A DNA stretch of 9,264 bases from Victivallales bacterium (GCA_017431185.1 JAFRLP010000283.1:1-9264), one strand, 5' to 3'; counted from the stretch's first letter, positions 1-6,364 are shown. A program made the numbers and translations. Notes: generated from the sequence alone by a model not told the origin.

Positions 1-2
1 AA

Positions 3-353
3 CTCTTCATCGGGCCGGATTTTGAGGACAAGGAGACCGTGTACCACCTCATCATCACGGCGGGCAATGTCCTCTGGGACGCCCAGCAGTTCGCCGCCCT
101 CCGCGCCGACAAATCCTGGAGCTCCAACGCGACCACGGAAATCATCCGCGAGGCTGACCGCTGGACGCTGAAAATCGCACTCCCTGTGGACGCTCTTGGC
201 GTCACCGACCCCAATTTCGCGCCCGACCTGCTCCTGCAAGTTTACCGCAGCCGCAAGGCCGGCGGCTTCCTGGAGTCCTCCGCCTGGATTCCCACTGGCG
301 AGGGTGCCTATTTCCAGCCCAATCGTTTCGGGCGTCTTAAACTCGGCAAGTAA
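3..353 (+). CDS. C-terminus of a CBM9-like carbohydrate-binding domain protein (partial)
   Basis: The reading frame is open from the window edge, so the true start lies upstream; the GTG at 39 is internal. About 116 residues are visible. They contain the pattern typical of the C-terminal half of family 9-like carbohydrate-binding domains: an amphipathic strand RWTLKIALPVDALG, then LLLQVYRSRK, then SAWIPTGEGAYFQPNRFGRL, which matches the usual W-x-P ... h-x-P-x-x-F-G-x-L ending. Such domains often form the C-terminus of secreted glycoside hydrolases or of large outer-surface proteins in this phylum, binding sugars in the periplasm or outside the cell. The catalytic part, if any, is outside the window. 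The next gene begins 23 bp downstream on the same strand. The family assignment is by motif recall; the substrate is unknown. Confidence 0.65.
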   Translation, partial: LFIGPDFEDKETVYHLIITAGNVLWDAQQFAALRADKSWSSNATTEIIREADRWTLKIALPVDALGVTDPNFAPDLLLQVYRSRKAGGFLESSAWIPTGEGAYFQPNRFGRLKLGK

Positions 354-376
354 TCAACTACAAAACGGAGAAACCA

Positions 377-709
377 ATGACTGCCAATGAAATGAAACCC
401 ATCGTGGAGGCGCTTTTGAACGCCCCTTCCTGCTGTCCGGAACTCAAGGCCGTCGCGCAAGCGTGGCTAGTCGCCGTGGGCACCAACCAAGAAGCCACCG
501 TCACCGGCGCGCTGCTTCAGGAGGCCCGCGAGGACATCTGCACCATCGAGCACACGCTTGGCTTTTTCGAGTCCCCGGCCGCCGAATAGATTTTCGGAGC
601 CGAGAAGGCAAAGGCGATGGCCGCCCATGCGCGGGAAATTCAGTCGCAAGGCGCCAAATGGTGCGACTGCCCCGCGTGCGCGGCCTGTGCCAAACTCCTT
701 GGTCTATAA
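377..709 (+). pseudogene. Small Cys-rich 'Hsp90-like chaperone' family protein interrupted by an in-frame TAG
   Basis: A GGAG ribosome-binding site at 367-370 sits 6 nt before the ATG. The first part (70 residues) starts MTANEMKPIVEALL, has a PSCCPELKAVAQAWL segment and ends FFESPAAE at a TAG (587-589). The same frame continues without shift: IFGAEKAKAMAAHAREIQ, then KWCDCPACAACAKLLGL and TAA at 707-709. I recall a bacterial family of about 110 residues, often labelled 'molecular chaperone Hsp90', with this layout: PSCC near the start, a central IDGLIAF-like helix, VFGAEKAK, and a CDCPAC tail. A full-length product here would be 110 residues, so the TAG replaces one residue, where relatives often have Lys (AAG to TAG is one base). 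The Cys cluster C-x-C-x2-C-x2-C suggests metal binding. The function of the family is unproven and the chaperone label is doubtful. It may be a pseudogene, a sequencing error, or a readthrough gene. The M24 gene begins 24 bp downstream. Confidence 0.7.
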
Positions 710-733
710 AGCAACCTCTTTGTTTCCAGTATC

Positions 734-1879
734 ATGTCTCGTCTGATTTACGCCTCCAGTGAGCAAAGTGCCGACCTGTGGTATGTCACTGGCTTCCATG
801 TCCCCGACCCAATTCTGTGGTTCCAGACCGGCGAATTAAGTGCCATCGTCGTGGGATCGCTGGAACTGGGGCGTGCCCAAAAGCAATGCAAGCCTGGCGT
901 GACGGTCATCGACTCCGCGAAGCTACGCGAGTTCTTCCATCTGCCGGAGGAGACTGAAGAGGAAAAGAAGCGCCATTGGTTTGTGAAGCAGGTCTCCGCA
1001 GTCGCTCAGGGCACGGGCGAAAATACCTGGGAGGTCCCAGAGCGCTTCCCGCTGGTCTTCGGAGATCTTCTGCGCGAGGCAGGTTTCACCATCAAGACAC
1101 AGTGGAACTTCTGCCCGGAGCGCGCCGTCAAGTCATCCGAGGAGATTGAGAAAATCCGTCACTCCGAACGGCTGGCGGAAGCCGGGTTGGCACAGGCGGA
1201 CGGCATGCTCCGCTCTGCCATCATCGGCGACGACGGCTTCCTGCATCTCGGCGGACATATCCTCACCGCCGAAGAACTGCGCAGCGCCATTGACCTCGAA
1301 ATCACCCGCCTCGGCGGGCTGGCGCAAGGAACCATCACCGCCCCCGGCCCGCAGGGCGCCGACCCGCATCAGCACGGCGAAGGGCCCATCCGTGCCAACG
1401 AACCCATCGTGATGGACATCTTTCCGCGCGACCAAGAGACTGGCTACTTCGGCGACCTCACCCGGACGCGCGTGAAAGGCAAGGCCCCGGAGGTCGTGCG
1501 AAAGGCCTACGAGACCGTGCTTGCCGCTCAGGAGAAGGTCCTTTCGCACCTCAAGGCAGGCGTGCAAGGCAAGGAGATGCACAACATGGTCGTCGAGGAC
1601 TTCAAGGCCGCCGGCTACGAGACTGGAGCCGATCCTGAAACCGGCGTTTACCACGGCTTCTTCCACGGTCTCGGACACTCCGTCGGGCTGGAAATCCACG
1701 AGGGCCCAAGCCTCTCTTCGGGTGAAGAACGTGCGATGGTCGCCGGCAATGTCCTCACCGACGAGCCTGGCCTCTACTACCCCGAATGGGGCGGCATCCG
1801 CATTGAAGACACCGTCGCCATTACCGAGACTGGCATCGACAACCTCGCCGTTGCGCCAAAATATCTGGAAATCGAATAG
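734..1879 (+). CDS. M24 family metallopeptidase (Xaa-Pro aminopeptidase/dipeptidase-like)
   Basis: This 381-residue protein has the pita-bread catalytic domain of M24 peptidases. All five dimetal ligands can be placed: Asp228 in VMDIFP, Asp241 in YFGDLTRT, His315 in FHGLGHSVGLEIHEGP, Glu344 in LTDEPGLYYP and Glu358 in GGIRIEDT. His322 (LEIHEGP) is the extra conserved His of the active site. Residues 1 to about 130 form the less conserved N-terminal creatinase/prolidase-like domain. Family members remove an N-terminal residue before proline or split X-Pro dipeptides in the cytosol using two Mn or Co ions. No signal peptide is seen. The start is the first ATG of the frame, with no clear Shine-Dalgarno sequence. 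It probably shares a transcript with the broken small gene 24 bp upstream. Length and motifs are normal for the family; the exact specificity (aminopeptidase P, prolidase or related) cannot be decided from sequence alone. Confidence 0.92.
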   Translation: MSRLIYASSEQSADLWYVTGFHVPDPILWFQTGELSAIVVGSLELGRAQKQCKPGVTVIDSAKLREFFHLPEETEEEKKRHWFVKQVSAVAQGTGENTWEVPERFPLVFGDLLREAGFTIKTQWNFCPERAVKSSEEIEKIRHSERLAEAGLAQADGMLRSAIIGDDGFLHLGGHILTAEELRSAIDLEITRLGGLAQGTITAPGPQGADPHQHGEGPIRANEPIVMDIFPRDQETGYFGDLTRTRVKGKAPEVVRKAYETVLAAQEKVLSHLKAGVQGKEMHNMVVEDFKAAGYETGADPETGVYHGFFHGLGHSVGLEIHEGPSLSSGEERAMVAGNVLTDEPGLYYPEWGGIRIEDTVAITETGIDNLAVAPKYLEIE

Positions 1880-1908
1880 CCATCTACCAAAAACAACCCA
1901 ATTCAACT

Positions 1909-2328
1909 ATGATAATTCGCCGAACTCTTCTGATCGCCTCGCTGCTGACCGCCCTTGTTGTGATGCCATTTGCCAGTTGTAGCAAAGATTCCAGCAAAGC
2001 ACAGGAACCTTCGCCCGAAACCCTCGCTACCAAAGCCTTCGAGGAGGCGAAAGCGGCCTTTGGTGCCAAGGACTACGAAAAGGTCGCTAGTTTTCTCCCA
2101 CCCGAAAACCGTGAAATGATTTTGGCGGCCCTAAAGAGCAACTTCATGAAGGTAGAACTCGGAAATATCCTTTCCACAGAAAAGCGCGAACAGGATATCC
2201 TGATTGTTTGCGAGGCAAAAATCGGAGATGACGCCGGCACGTATGATGTCCCGATGAAAAAAGACGGAGATGTCTGGATCATCTCTATCGGAGGAATCAA
2301 AAAACACGGTGAATCAACACCCAAATAG
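1909..2328 (+). CDS. Single-domain lipoprotein, DUF4878/NTF2-like
   Basis: This 139-residue protein begins with a lipoprotein signal: charged MIIRR, a hydrophobic stretch to about residue 20, and a lipobox-like FASC with Cys24 as the likely lipidated residue. After a short linker rich in S, P and E comes one compact domain (about residues 38-135): a helix TKAFEEAKAAFGAKDYEKVASFL, then strands ILIVCEAKIG and YDVPMKKDGDVWIISIGG. The same order is seen in each unit of the 608-residue protein at 2508-4334 and in the lipoprotein at 4770-5192, so these are paralogs. The closing 'K-x-DG-x-W-x-I' strand resembles DUF4878/NTF2-like lipoproteins. The location is presumably periplasmic, anchored in a membrane; the function is unknown. 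It lies 29 bp after the peptidase gene and could be cotranscribed with it. There is no obvious Shine-Dalgarno sequence before the ATG. Confidence 0.8.
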   Translation: MIIRRTLLIASLLTALVVMPFASCSKDSSKAQEPSPETLATKAFEEAKAAFGAKDYEKVASFLPPENREMILAALKSNFMKVELGNILSTEKREQDILIVCEAKIGDDAGTYDVPMKKDGDVWIISIGGIKKHGESTPK

Positions 2329-2346
2329 GTATGGTATTAAGGCATT

Positions 2347-2380
2347 TGCCCTCGCATGGCTAATATAACATACGAGGGCA
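2347..2380. terminator. Hairpin between convergent genes
   Basis: TGCCCTCG (2347-2354) pairs perfectly with CGAGGGCA (2373-2380), and ATG/CAT (2356-2358 with 2369-2371) can add three pairs after one mismatch. It lies 18 bp after the stop of the plus-strand lipoprotein and faces the end of the minus-strand gene at 2508, the place where a shared terminator is expected. Neither side has a T-run, so it may not be an intrinsic terminator of the standard type. Confidence 0.5.
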
Positions 2381-2394
2381 TCTGAGGGGATATC

Positions 2395-2410
2395 ATATCT
2401 TTAACTTGCC
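2395..2410 (+). repeat. 16-bp direct repeat, copy 1 (left of the 608-residue gene)
   Basis: ATATCTTTAACTTGCC occurs here and again at 4482-4497 in the same orientation. The two copies lie on either side of the gene at 2508-4334, in noncoding DNA. The match is exact over 16 bp; the base before it differs, and one more T precedes that in both copies. Confidence 0.7.
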
Positions 2411-2507
2411 ACCCCATATATCCAATATCGGCGGCCAAAGTCATTGGTCTGTATTGAAACCTGCGAAAAGGCTCTCCCAGGAAACCTGTTTCTTTCATCG
2501 TATGCTT

Positions 2508-4334
2508 TTATGGCCCCAAGCTGATTTTCCATTCGCCGTTAATCTTGCTCATAAAGAATGGGCAGGGCACGTTTTTAAATTTATAATGAATCTTGGTAAC
2601 GATGGTGGACCTGTCACCCTCTGTCTGTTCTGAGACGATTCCCAGAAGTTTCCACGAAATCATTCCATTGTTGACGCCCTTAAGCCACTCCCGCAATTCT
2701 GACAACGCTGCAGACTGCGGAGAGAGGAAATCAGCCACTTTCTCGCCATCCTTGTCGGAAACTGCCTGGAGGAAGTCTTTCAGCGCAACCACCGCTTCGG
2801 ATTCGCCGACAGGAGCAGAATCATTCTTCCTTTCGCCACGGCCTATTTGCATATCCTGGATTCGCCATCTGCCGTCACTCTTCAATAGGAAGAATGAAGT
2901 GATCTCATCATTCTCCATATTCACTTTTGCGATAACCAAGGAACTGTCGCCATCCGTCTGCTCAGAGACAAATTCCAGAAGTTCCAACGAATTCTTGCCT
3001 TTGATATCTGCAACAAACTCCGCCACCCCCGCATTTGAAACAAAAAAACTAGCAATTTTCTCGCCATCCTTGTCGGCGACCGCCTGGAAGAAGTTCTTCA
3101 AGGCAGCCACGACCTCAGAATCGGCGGCAGGAGGGGAGGTTTCAGCGACAGGAGGGACATCCATTTCTTCTCCGTCATCTACTGGCATTATACTCAGGAT
3201 CTTCCATTCGCCATCAACTTTCACCATGGAGAAAATGCCAGCCATTTCGATCTCACCAAGAACATCACCTAATTTCACAATCATCTTCACGACGATGAAG
3301 AAACTGTCGCCTTCTGTTTGCTCCGAAACGACTTCCTGAAGAATAAACGGGAAATTACCATGGTTGACTGACTCTGCCAAATCCTTGCTATCCCATTCGG
3401 ATGCCGCCCAGAAGCTTGCGGCTTTTTCGCCATCCTTGTCGGCGACCGCCTGGAAGAAGTTCTTCAAGGCATCCACCGGGGCGGACTCGGCATTTTCCCG
3501 GTTTCCCTTCTCAGGTGGAACCTGAGAAATGAGCTTGTCTTCTCCTGCCTCGGGTTCTTTGTGAATCTCCACGTGGCCATCAAGATACAAGACCACCTCG
3601 GCGTTTTTGTGGTTCCTGCAGACCACTGCCGGCGTAGCCCTGTGATGTTCAAAGCTGGAATAGTTTTTCCCGGCCACCTCCGGCTGCAAAACATAGGGGA
3701 CTGGCGTGTCGCCACACGTGCAACTTCGCGTCTTCAGAGGCAGGTAATCGTCATCCAATTCATCCAGAGAATTGGGCAATAACTCATCGTGATCGTATGA
3801 ATACACTACCAATCCCAAACCGGCCACCTTAAGATTCATTTCACAAATATCGAGGTTCTTTCCCTCTGAGGTCTTGTATGGCTCTGCATCCTCAACGAGC
3901 CATTTCCCATCCACTTTTCTCATTGTGACGTCCCAGCGGGCACTTTCACCATCCGCTTTGGCTTCGCAGACAATCAGGACTTCATCCTCCCCTTTCTCTT
4001 CCACAGATTCAATGGTCCCCAAAGTTGGCAAGTGAGTCTCAAGCATTCTGGCAAACTTGGCGGAATCATCTTCCTTCGCCATTCTTGCCATTTCTTTCAT
4101 TTCCTGCACTGCTTCCGCCGGGGCAGGCACATAATCGAAAATCCTGTCAATGTCTTGGTTGGACACCGCCGTTGTGAAGTCTCTCAAGGCAGCCACGGCG
4201 GGATGCTCGGCATTTTCCCTTTGCGTGACTGAAGTCTCTGCGTCGCCTTCGGCGTCTTTGCAGTAGCCGACCAAATGGAATGCAAAGAGCGCGGTCAGCA
4301 GGATCATGGCGAGAATGTGATGGATGCGTTTCAT
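2508..4334 (-). CDS. Secreted four-domain DUF4878/NTF2-like protein with an inserted H-X9-DG module
   Basis: 608 residues. An N-terminal hydrophobic stretch (residues 7-24) forms a Sec signal; the Cys25 context VGYC is a poor lipobox, so lipidation is uncertain. Domain 1 (about 45-150), domain 2 (285-385), domain 3 (405-495) and domain 4 (512-607) share one plan: a helix like VVALKNFFQAVADKDGEK, then VSEQTEGDS-type strands, then a closing K-x-DG-x-W-x-I strand. Between domains 1 and 2 (about 160-258) is a different module: ICEMNLKVAGLGLVVYSYDH, a Cys pair CTC (205-207), and NHKNAEVVLYLDGHVE with His242 and Asp252-Gly253, an exact H-X9-DG. That module resembles the globular head of PVC prepilin-like proteins. 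Low-complexity linkers (PPVAETSPPAADSE) join the units. There is no Shine-Dalgarno sequence before the ATG; the start is supported by the signal peptide. Probably periplasmic or surface-located; function unknown. Confidence 0.82.
   Translation of the reverse strand: MKRIHHILAMILLTALFAFHLVGYCKDAEGDAETSVTQRENAEHPAVAALRDFTTAVSNQDIDRIFDYVPAPAEAVQEMKEMARMAKEDDSAKFARMLETHLPTLGTIESVEEKGEDEVLIVCEAKADGESARWDVTMRKVDGKWLVEDAEPYKTSEGKNLDICEMNLKVAGLGLVVYSYDHDELLPNSLDELDDDYLPLKTRSCTCGDTPVPYVLQPEVAGKNYSSFEHHRATPAVVCRNHKNAEVVLYLDGHVEIHKEPEAGEDKLISQVPPEKGNRENAESAPVDALKNFFQAVADKDGEKAASFWAASEWDSKDLAESVNHGNFPFILQEVVSEQTEGDSFFIVVKMIVKLGDVLGEIEMAGIFSMVKVDGEWKILSIMPVDDGEEMDVPPVAETSPPAADSEVVAALKNFFQAVADKDGEKIASFFVSNAGVAEFVADIKGKNSLELLEFVSEQTDGDSSLVIAKVNMENDEITSFFLLKSDGRWRIQDMQIGRGERKNDSAPVGESEAVVALKDFLQAVSDKDGEKVADFLSPQSAALSELREWLKGVNNGMISWKLLGIVSEQTEGDRSTIVTKIHYKFKNVPCPFFMSKINGEWKISLGP
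3061..3105 (-). repeat. 45-bp exact intragenic repeat (domain 3 copy)
   Basis: These 45 bp are identical to 3427-3471 (366 bp apart) and encode the ALKNFFQAVADKDGEK helix of domains 3 and 2. Domain 4 carries a diverged version starting at 2743, 318 bp away. The nucleotide identity points to recent duplication or homogenisation of these units. Confidence 0.9.
3427..3471 (-). repeat. 45-bp exact intragenic repeat (domain 2 copy)
   Basis: Partner of 3061-3105, encoding the same helix at the start of domain 2 of the 608-residue protein. The flanking bases on both sides differ, so the identical block is sharply bounded. Confidence 0.9.
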
Positions 4335-4481
4335 GGCATAATGGGCTCAGGTTTAGAAAATGTCTTTAAGGACTTAATGGCGAACACCTCTGGGAAAATA
4401 CTCATGAATGCTTCCACAGTGGATATATTGGTTAAGATAATGTGGCAAACATATTTTACCAAGGAAATTACTTAGGAAATA

Positions 4482-4497
4482 ATATCTTTAACTTGCC
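4482..4497 (+). repeat. 16-bp direct repeat, copy 2 (right of the 608-residue gene)
   Basis: Exact match to 2395-2410. It lies about 150 bp upstream of the start of the minus-strand gene. Together the copies enclose that gene and both of its flanks. Confidence 0.7.
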
Positions 4498-4511
4498 GGA
4501 AAGTCGCAAAT

Positions 4512-4547
4512 GGGACATCTGGGACGATTGGGATATCTCGGACACTT
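4512..4547 (+). repeat. Four imperfect 9-bp tandem units
   Basis: GGGACATCT, GGGACGATT, GGGATATCT and CGGACACTT follow one another without gaps. Every unit has GGA at positions 2-4 and T at position 9. It is noncoding and lies just left of the hairpin and the gnd fragment. It may be a short remnant of a minisatellite. Confidence 0.55.
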
Positions 4548-4586
4548 TTTCTTTCGCCTCATTTACCCCACCGAGGCAACAATGGA

Positions 4587-4625
4587 GGCGAGGAGCAAAA
4601 CACGTTTCAGTGCTCGTCCCTCGCC
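4587..4625. terminator. GC-rich hairpin downstream of the gnd fragment
   Basis: GGCGAGG (4587-4593) followed by AGCA (4594-4597) pairs with TGCT (4611-4614) and CCTCGCC (4619-4625), leaving a 4-nt bulge (4615-4618) and a 13-nt loop. On the minus strand it follows the stop of the gnd fragment by about 12 bp. It could therefore be the original gnd terminator left behind with the displaced 3' end. There is no T-run. Confidence 0.45.
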
Positions 4626-4636
4626 CCAAGGAGCGC

Positions 4637-4756
4637 TCTATGCGTTGTAGGTGGAGGCGGAGGTATTTCCGCTGTGGCCGATTCAGTTGGTGTGGAAGAA
4701 CTGCCCGCGCGGCTGGTCAAGGCGCTCGTAGGTATGGGCACCGAAGTAGTCGCGCT
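4637..4756 (-). pseudogene. Duplicated 3' end of gnd (decayed fragment)
   Basis: This 120-bp block matches the end of the real gnd gene (8209-8328) with five substitutions and no gaps. Read on the minus strand it gives [20 protein letters not shown] then HTN, a TGA where gnd has the Trp codon TGG, then [14 protein letters not shown] and the same TAG stop. The block begins inside the coding sequence and ends one base past the stop. The in-frame TGA and the lack of a start show it is not functional. It sits 13 bp after the stop of the lipoprotein gene at 4770, on the same strand as gnd. Two readings are possible: the displaced original 3' end after an insertion into gnd, or a stray duplication. 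Confidence 0.93.
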
Positions 4757-4769
4757 ATGCCAGAGATGT

Positions 4770-5192
4770 TTATTGCCTGACATTCTGGATCATCCACTTT
4801 CCGTCGATCTTCTCCAAGGATACCTCAAAGGTTCCAGATTTTTCCATGTCACCCATTTTGCTCACCGTCTTCGCGACGATGACAGCGCTGTCACCCACCG
4901 TCTTTTCGGAGACGATTTCCTGAAGTTCAAGCGAAATGACTCCGGCATTGACCAGCGGGACCAGCTGGGCCTTCATTTCCTTAGAGGCGATGAACTCACC
5001 GACTTTCTCGCCATCCTTTGCGGCGATGGCCGCGACGAAGTTCTCCAGGGCTTCCAATGCGTCCGACTTGGCGGGAGGAATCTCTGCTGCGGGAGCGGCC
5101 TCATTCTCCTCGGCCTTGTTGCAACTGGTGAAAGAAATGGCGAGAACAAGAACCAAAAGGGATGAGAAAAGAATACGGGAAAGATTTTTCAT
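4770..5192 (-). CDS. Single-domain lipoprotein, DUF4878/NTF2-like
   Basis: 140 residues with a clear lipoprotein signal: MKNLSR, hydrophobic residues 7-21, and FTSC with Cys24 as the lipidation site. A linker rich in A, E and P (25-42) leads to one domain (about 43-139): ALEALENFVAAIAAKDGEKV, a middle part with LELQEIVSEKTVGDS, and the closing strand SLEKIDGKWMIQNV. It is closest in pattern to domains 2-4 of the 608-residue protein (shared VSE-T-GDS and DGEK motifs) and is also a paralog of the lipoprotein at 1909-2328. A good promoter lies at 5238-5266. No Shine-Dalgarno sequence precedes the ATG. The stop (4770-4772) is 13 bp from the gnd fragment. Likely anchored to the periplasmic face of a membrane; function unknown. 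Confidence 0.82.
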   Translation of the reverse strand: MKNLSRILFSSLLVLVLAISFTSCNKAEENEAAPAAEIPPAKSDALEALENFVAAIAAKDGEKVGEFIASKEMKAQLVPLVNAGVISLELQEIVSEKTVGDSAVIVAKTVSKMGDMEKSGTFEVSLEKIDGKWMIQNVRQ

Positions 5193-5237
5193 GATATCAA
5201 AATATGGAGTGAAGTTTCAATTTGAAAAATCAAAATT

Positions 5238-5266
5238 AATATAATGCACTTAACATTGCAATGCAA
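5238..5266 (-). promoter_or_regulatory. Sigma70-type promoter for the lipoprotein at 4770-5192
   Basis: On the minus strand TTGCAT (5261-5266) and TATATT (5238-5243) are separated by exactly 17 bp, in an AT-rich gap. Transcription would start near 5231, giving a leader of about 40 nt before the ATG at 5192. Confidence 0.55.
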
Positions 5267-5344
5267 AGGCATTGTTTTGGACGGGGAGATACAACTCGAA
5301 AAGCCGCATGACGCGAATCTCGTTTCGTAAAGCACGGATGACTT

Positions 5345-5442
5345 AATCACCTCTCCAACACGGGCAGTTCGCCAGGTTCGCAGTGTTCGATGGCAACTTT
5401 CACCTGCTCCGGCGGAAGGCTCTCGACATGGCCATCGGCAAA
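5345..5442 (-). repeat. 98-bp exact repeat, copy 1 (3' end of the 5347-5961 gene)
   Basis: All 98 bases are identical to 7483-7580. The block encodes the last 31 residues of the H-X9-DG protein (from ADGHVESLPPEQ to PVLER), its TGA stop and two further bases. Upstream of the block the two genes are clearly diverged, so the edge is sharp. Confidence 0.95.
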
Positions 5443-5961
5443 GCCGACAATCTGGTTCTCCTGATGACCAGGGCAGACCAGAAGAACAGTACTGGCACTG
5501 GCTCCCAAAGACATAGTTTTTTGCCCATTGCCAAAATATTGATATTCTCCGCCGGAAGGACATTGCCACAATTTTGCATCAACATCTTTTGCGAGAAGTT
5601 CACGGTAATTATCCGCAGGAGGAAGACAATCAGCGTGGTCTTCGACGTACAATAGTATCCCCAGAAGAATCATCTTCTGGTTGTTTTTACAAGAATCCAT
5701 CTTGTTTTTTTCGACAGCCCGGCTGATTGGTCCGCCAGTGGCGGCATCAGCCATCAAAAAAGACATTCCGACAATGACGCATACCGCAAGAAGATTCAAG
5801 ACCAGACCGGCAATGGCCTTGCCTTTGGTCTTTTCCATGCAGACCCCGACAATGCCAAGAATCAACCCGATAATGGCAGGAATCAGCACAAACCAACCCA
5901 CGCAGGGAATGAAACTGATAATGAGGGAGATAATCCCAATGACCAATGTTGCAATGCCCAT
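5347..5961 (-). CDS. DUF4190-like membrane protein with a C-terminal pseudopilin-like H-X9-DG head
   Basis: The chosen start gives 204 residues: an AAGGAG ribosome-binding site (5968-5973) lies 6 nt before this ATG, and both paralogs start with the same MG-[IV]-A motif. An upstream ATG at 6060 is in frame but lacks this support. Residues 3-40 form two membrane segments (LVIGIISLIISFIPCVG ... LIPAIIGLILGIVGV) and about 49-69 a third, as in DUF4190 proteins. Residues 91-180 resemble a PVC pseudopilin head: CKNNQKMILLGILLYVEDH, CLPP, LWQCPSGGEYQYFGNG, and His166 with Asp176-Gly177 (H-X9-DG) in GHQENQIVGFADGHVE. There is no prepilin peptidase signal, so the head is held by the DUF4190 part rather than by a pilin helix. 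It is a paralog of the frameshifted gene at 7485-8107. The function is unknown; a membrane or envelope role is inferred. Confidence 0.83.
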   Translation of the reverse strand: MGIATLVIGIISLIISFIPCVGWFVLIPAIIGLILGIVGVCMEKTKGKAIAGLVLNLLAVCVIVGMSFLMADAATGGPISRAVEKNKMDSCKNNQKMILLGILLYVEDHADCLPPADNYRELLAKDVDAKLWQCPSGGEYQYFGNGQKTMSLGASASTVLLVCPGHQENQIVGFADGHVESLPPEQVKVAIEHCEPGELPVLER

Positions 5962-5967
5962 GAAAGA

Positions 5968-5973
5968 CTCCTT
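5968..5973 (-). promoter_or_regulatory. Ribosome-binding site deciding the start at 5961
   Basis: AAGGAG on the minus strand, 6 nt before the ATG. It supports the shorter start over the in-frame ATG at 6060. Confidence 0.8.
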
Positions 5974-6004
5974 GAATGGCAAGTAGTTGAAAAGCTTTGA
6001 GAGG

Positions 6005-6026
6005 CGATTTAAATCGGTAATGTCAA
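6005..6026 (-). promoter_or_regulatory. Perfect -35 box next to a 12-bp palindrome
   Basis: On the minus strand a consensus TTGACA (6021-6026) is followed 4 bp later by the perfect palindrome CGATTTAAATCG (6005-6016). The expected -10 position holds CTCTCA, which is not a usable box. The pair lies 44-65 bp before the start of the 5347-5961 gene. It could be an operator, or a promoter that needs an activator. This rests on pattern only. Confidence 0.3.
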
Positions 6027-6116
6027 AAAAAAGGGATAAGAAACAGTTTTCAAAATGCATCCAAGGCGCTATTTTTTAGAAAGTTACCACACAACCTAAA
6101 AAAACAGGAGCATCGG

Positions 6117-6304
6117 ATGCATACTAAACTTAATACGTCTTTGTTTTTTTCACATCGGACGAACCATTTTCTCTGGACGAGCTGGTGCTTCGGCTCAAAA
6201 ATCTGTTCGAGAGCCATGCCTACTGCTCTGTCCTCCATGCGTTTCTGGACCTTCTCCAGCGCAGCCTTGTCGCCCGGGCCGCCGTCGGGAGGCTTTCTCA
6301 GTGA
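6117..6304 (+). pseudogene. Truncated 5' end of an unrecognised gene, frame broken at a T7 run
   Basis: An AGGAG site (6106-6110) sits 6 nt before the ATG at 6117, giving MHTKLNTSLFF. At TTTTTTT (6144-6150) a shift of -1 enters a much more protein-like frame: SDEPFSLDELVLRLKNLFES, HAYCSVLHAFLDLLQRSLV, ARAAVGRLSQ, then TGA at 6302-6304. Without the shift the frame runs to 6359 as unconvincing, Ser- and Phe-rich sequence. The amphipathic helices recall the N-terminus of some transposases, but I do not recognise the family. It is most likely a gene remnant; a frameshift-dependent small gene is possible. It is divergent from the 5347-5961 gene. A plus-strand terminator-like hairpin follows at 6365-6391. 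The rest of 5962-6436 shows no other gene. Confidence 0.4.
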
Positions 6305-6364
6305 CATTCGAAATCACCGGAGTGACAAAATCATCCCACAATTTTTGACTTTACCTTAAAATCA

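Larger units (their letters stand above)
4335..4636. other. Noncoding stretch upstream of the 608-residue gene
   Basis: No convincing gene is seen here. It should hold the promoter of the minus-strand gene starting at 4334, but I found no well-spaced -35/-10 pair; a TTGCCA and a TATATC on the minus strand near 4430-4450 are only about 15 bp apart. It contains the second 16-bp direct repeat, a run of imperfect 9-bp units and a long hairpin, listed separately. Confidence 0.5.

Noticed and set aside
1133..1906. Long minus-strand open frame opposite the M24 peptidase
   Set aside because: It lies antisense to a gene with all catalytic residues in place; its translation has no recognisable motif and is explained by GC-rich codon use on the other strand.
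2593..3339. Plus-strand open frame of 248 codons opposite the four-domain gene
   Set aside because: Its Ser/Thr-rich repeats mirror the repeated units of the real minus-strand gene; no start signal and no independent homology.
2395..4497. CRISPR array from the repeated motifs
   Set aside because: The 16-bp repeat occurs only twice, 2 kb apart, and the 9-bp units have no spacers; no cas genes are present.
6060..6060. Upstream ATG as the start of the H-X9-DG membrane protein
   Set aside because: The added 33 residues have no counterpart in the two paralogs and no ribosome-binding site, whereas the ATG at 5961 has an ideal one.
6050..6307. Minus-strand open frame of 85 codons
   Set aside because: No ribosome-binding site, odd composition, and it is antisense to the better-supported plus-strand remnant starting at 6117.
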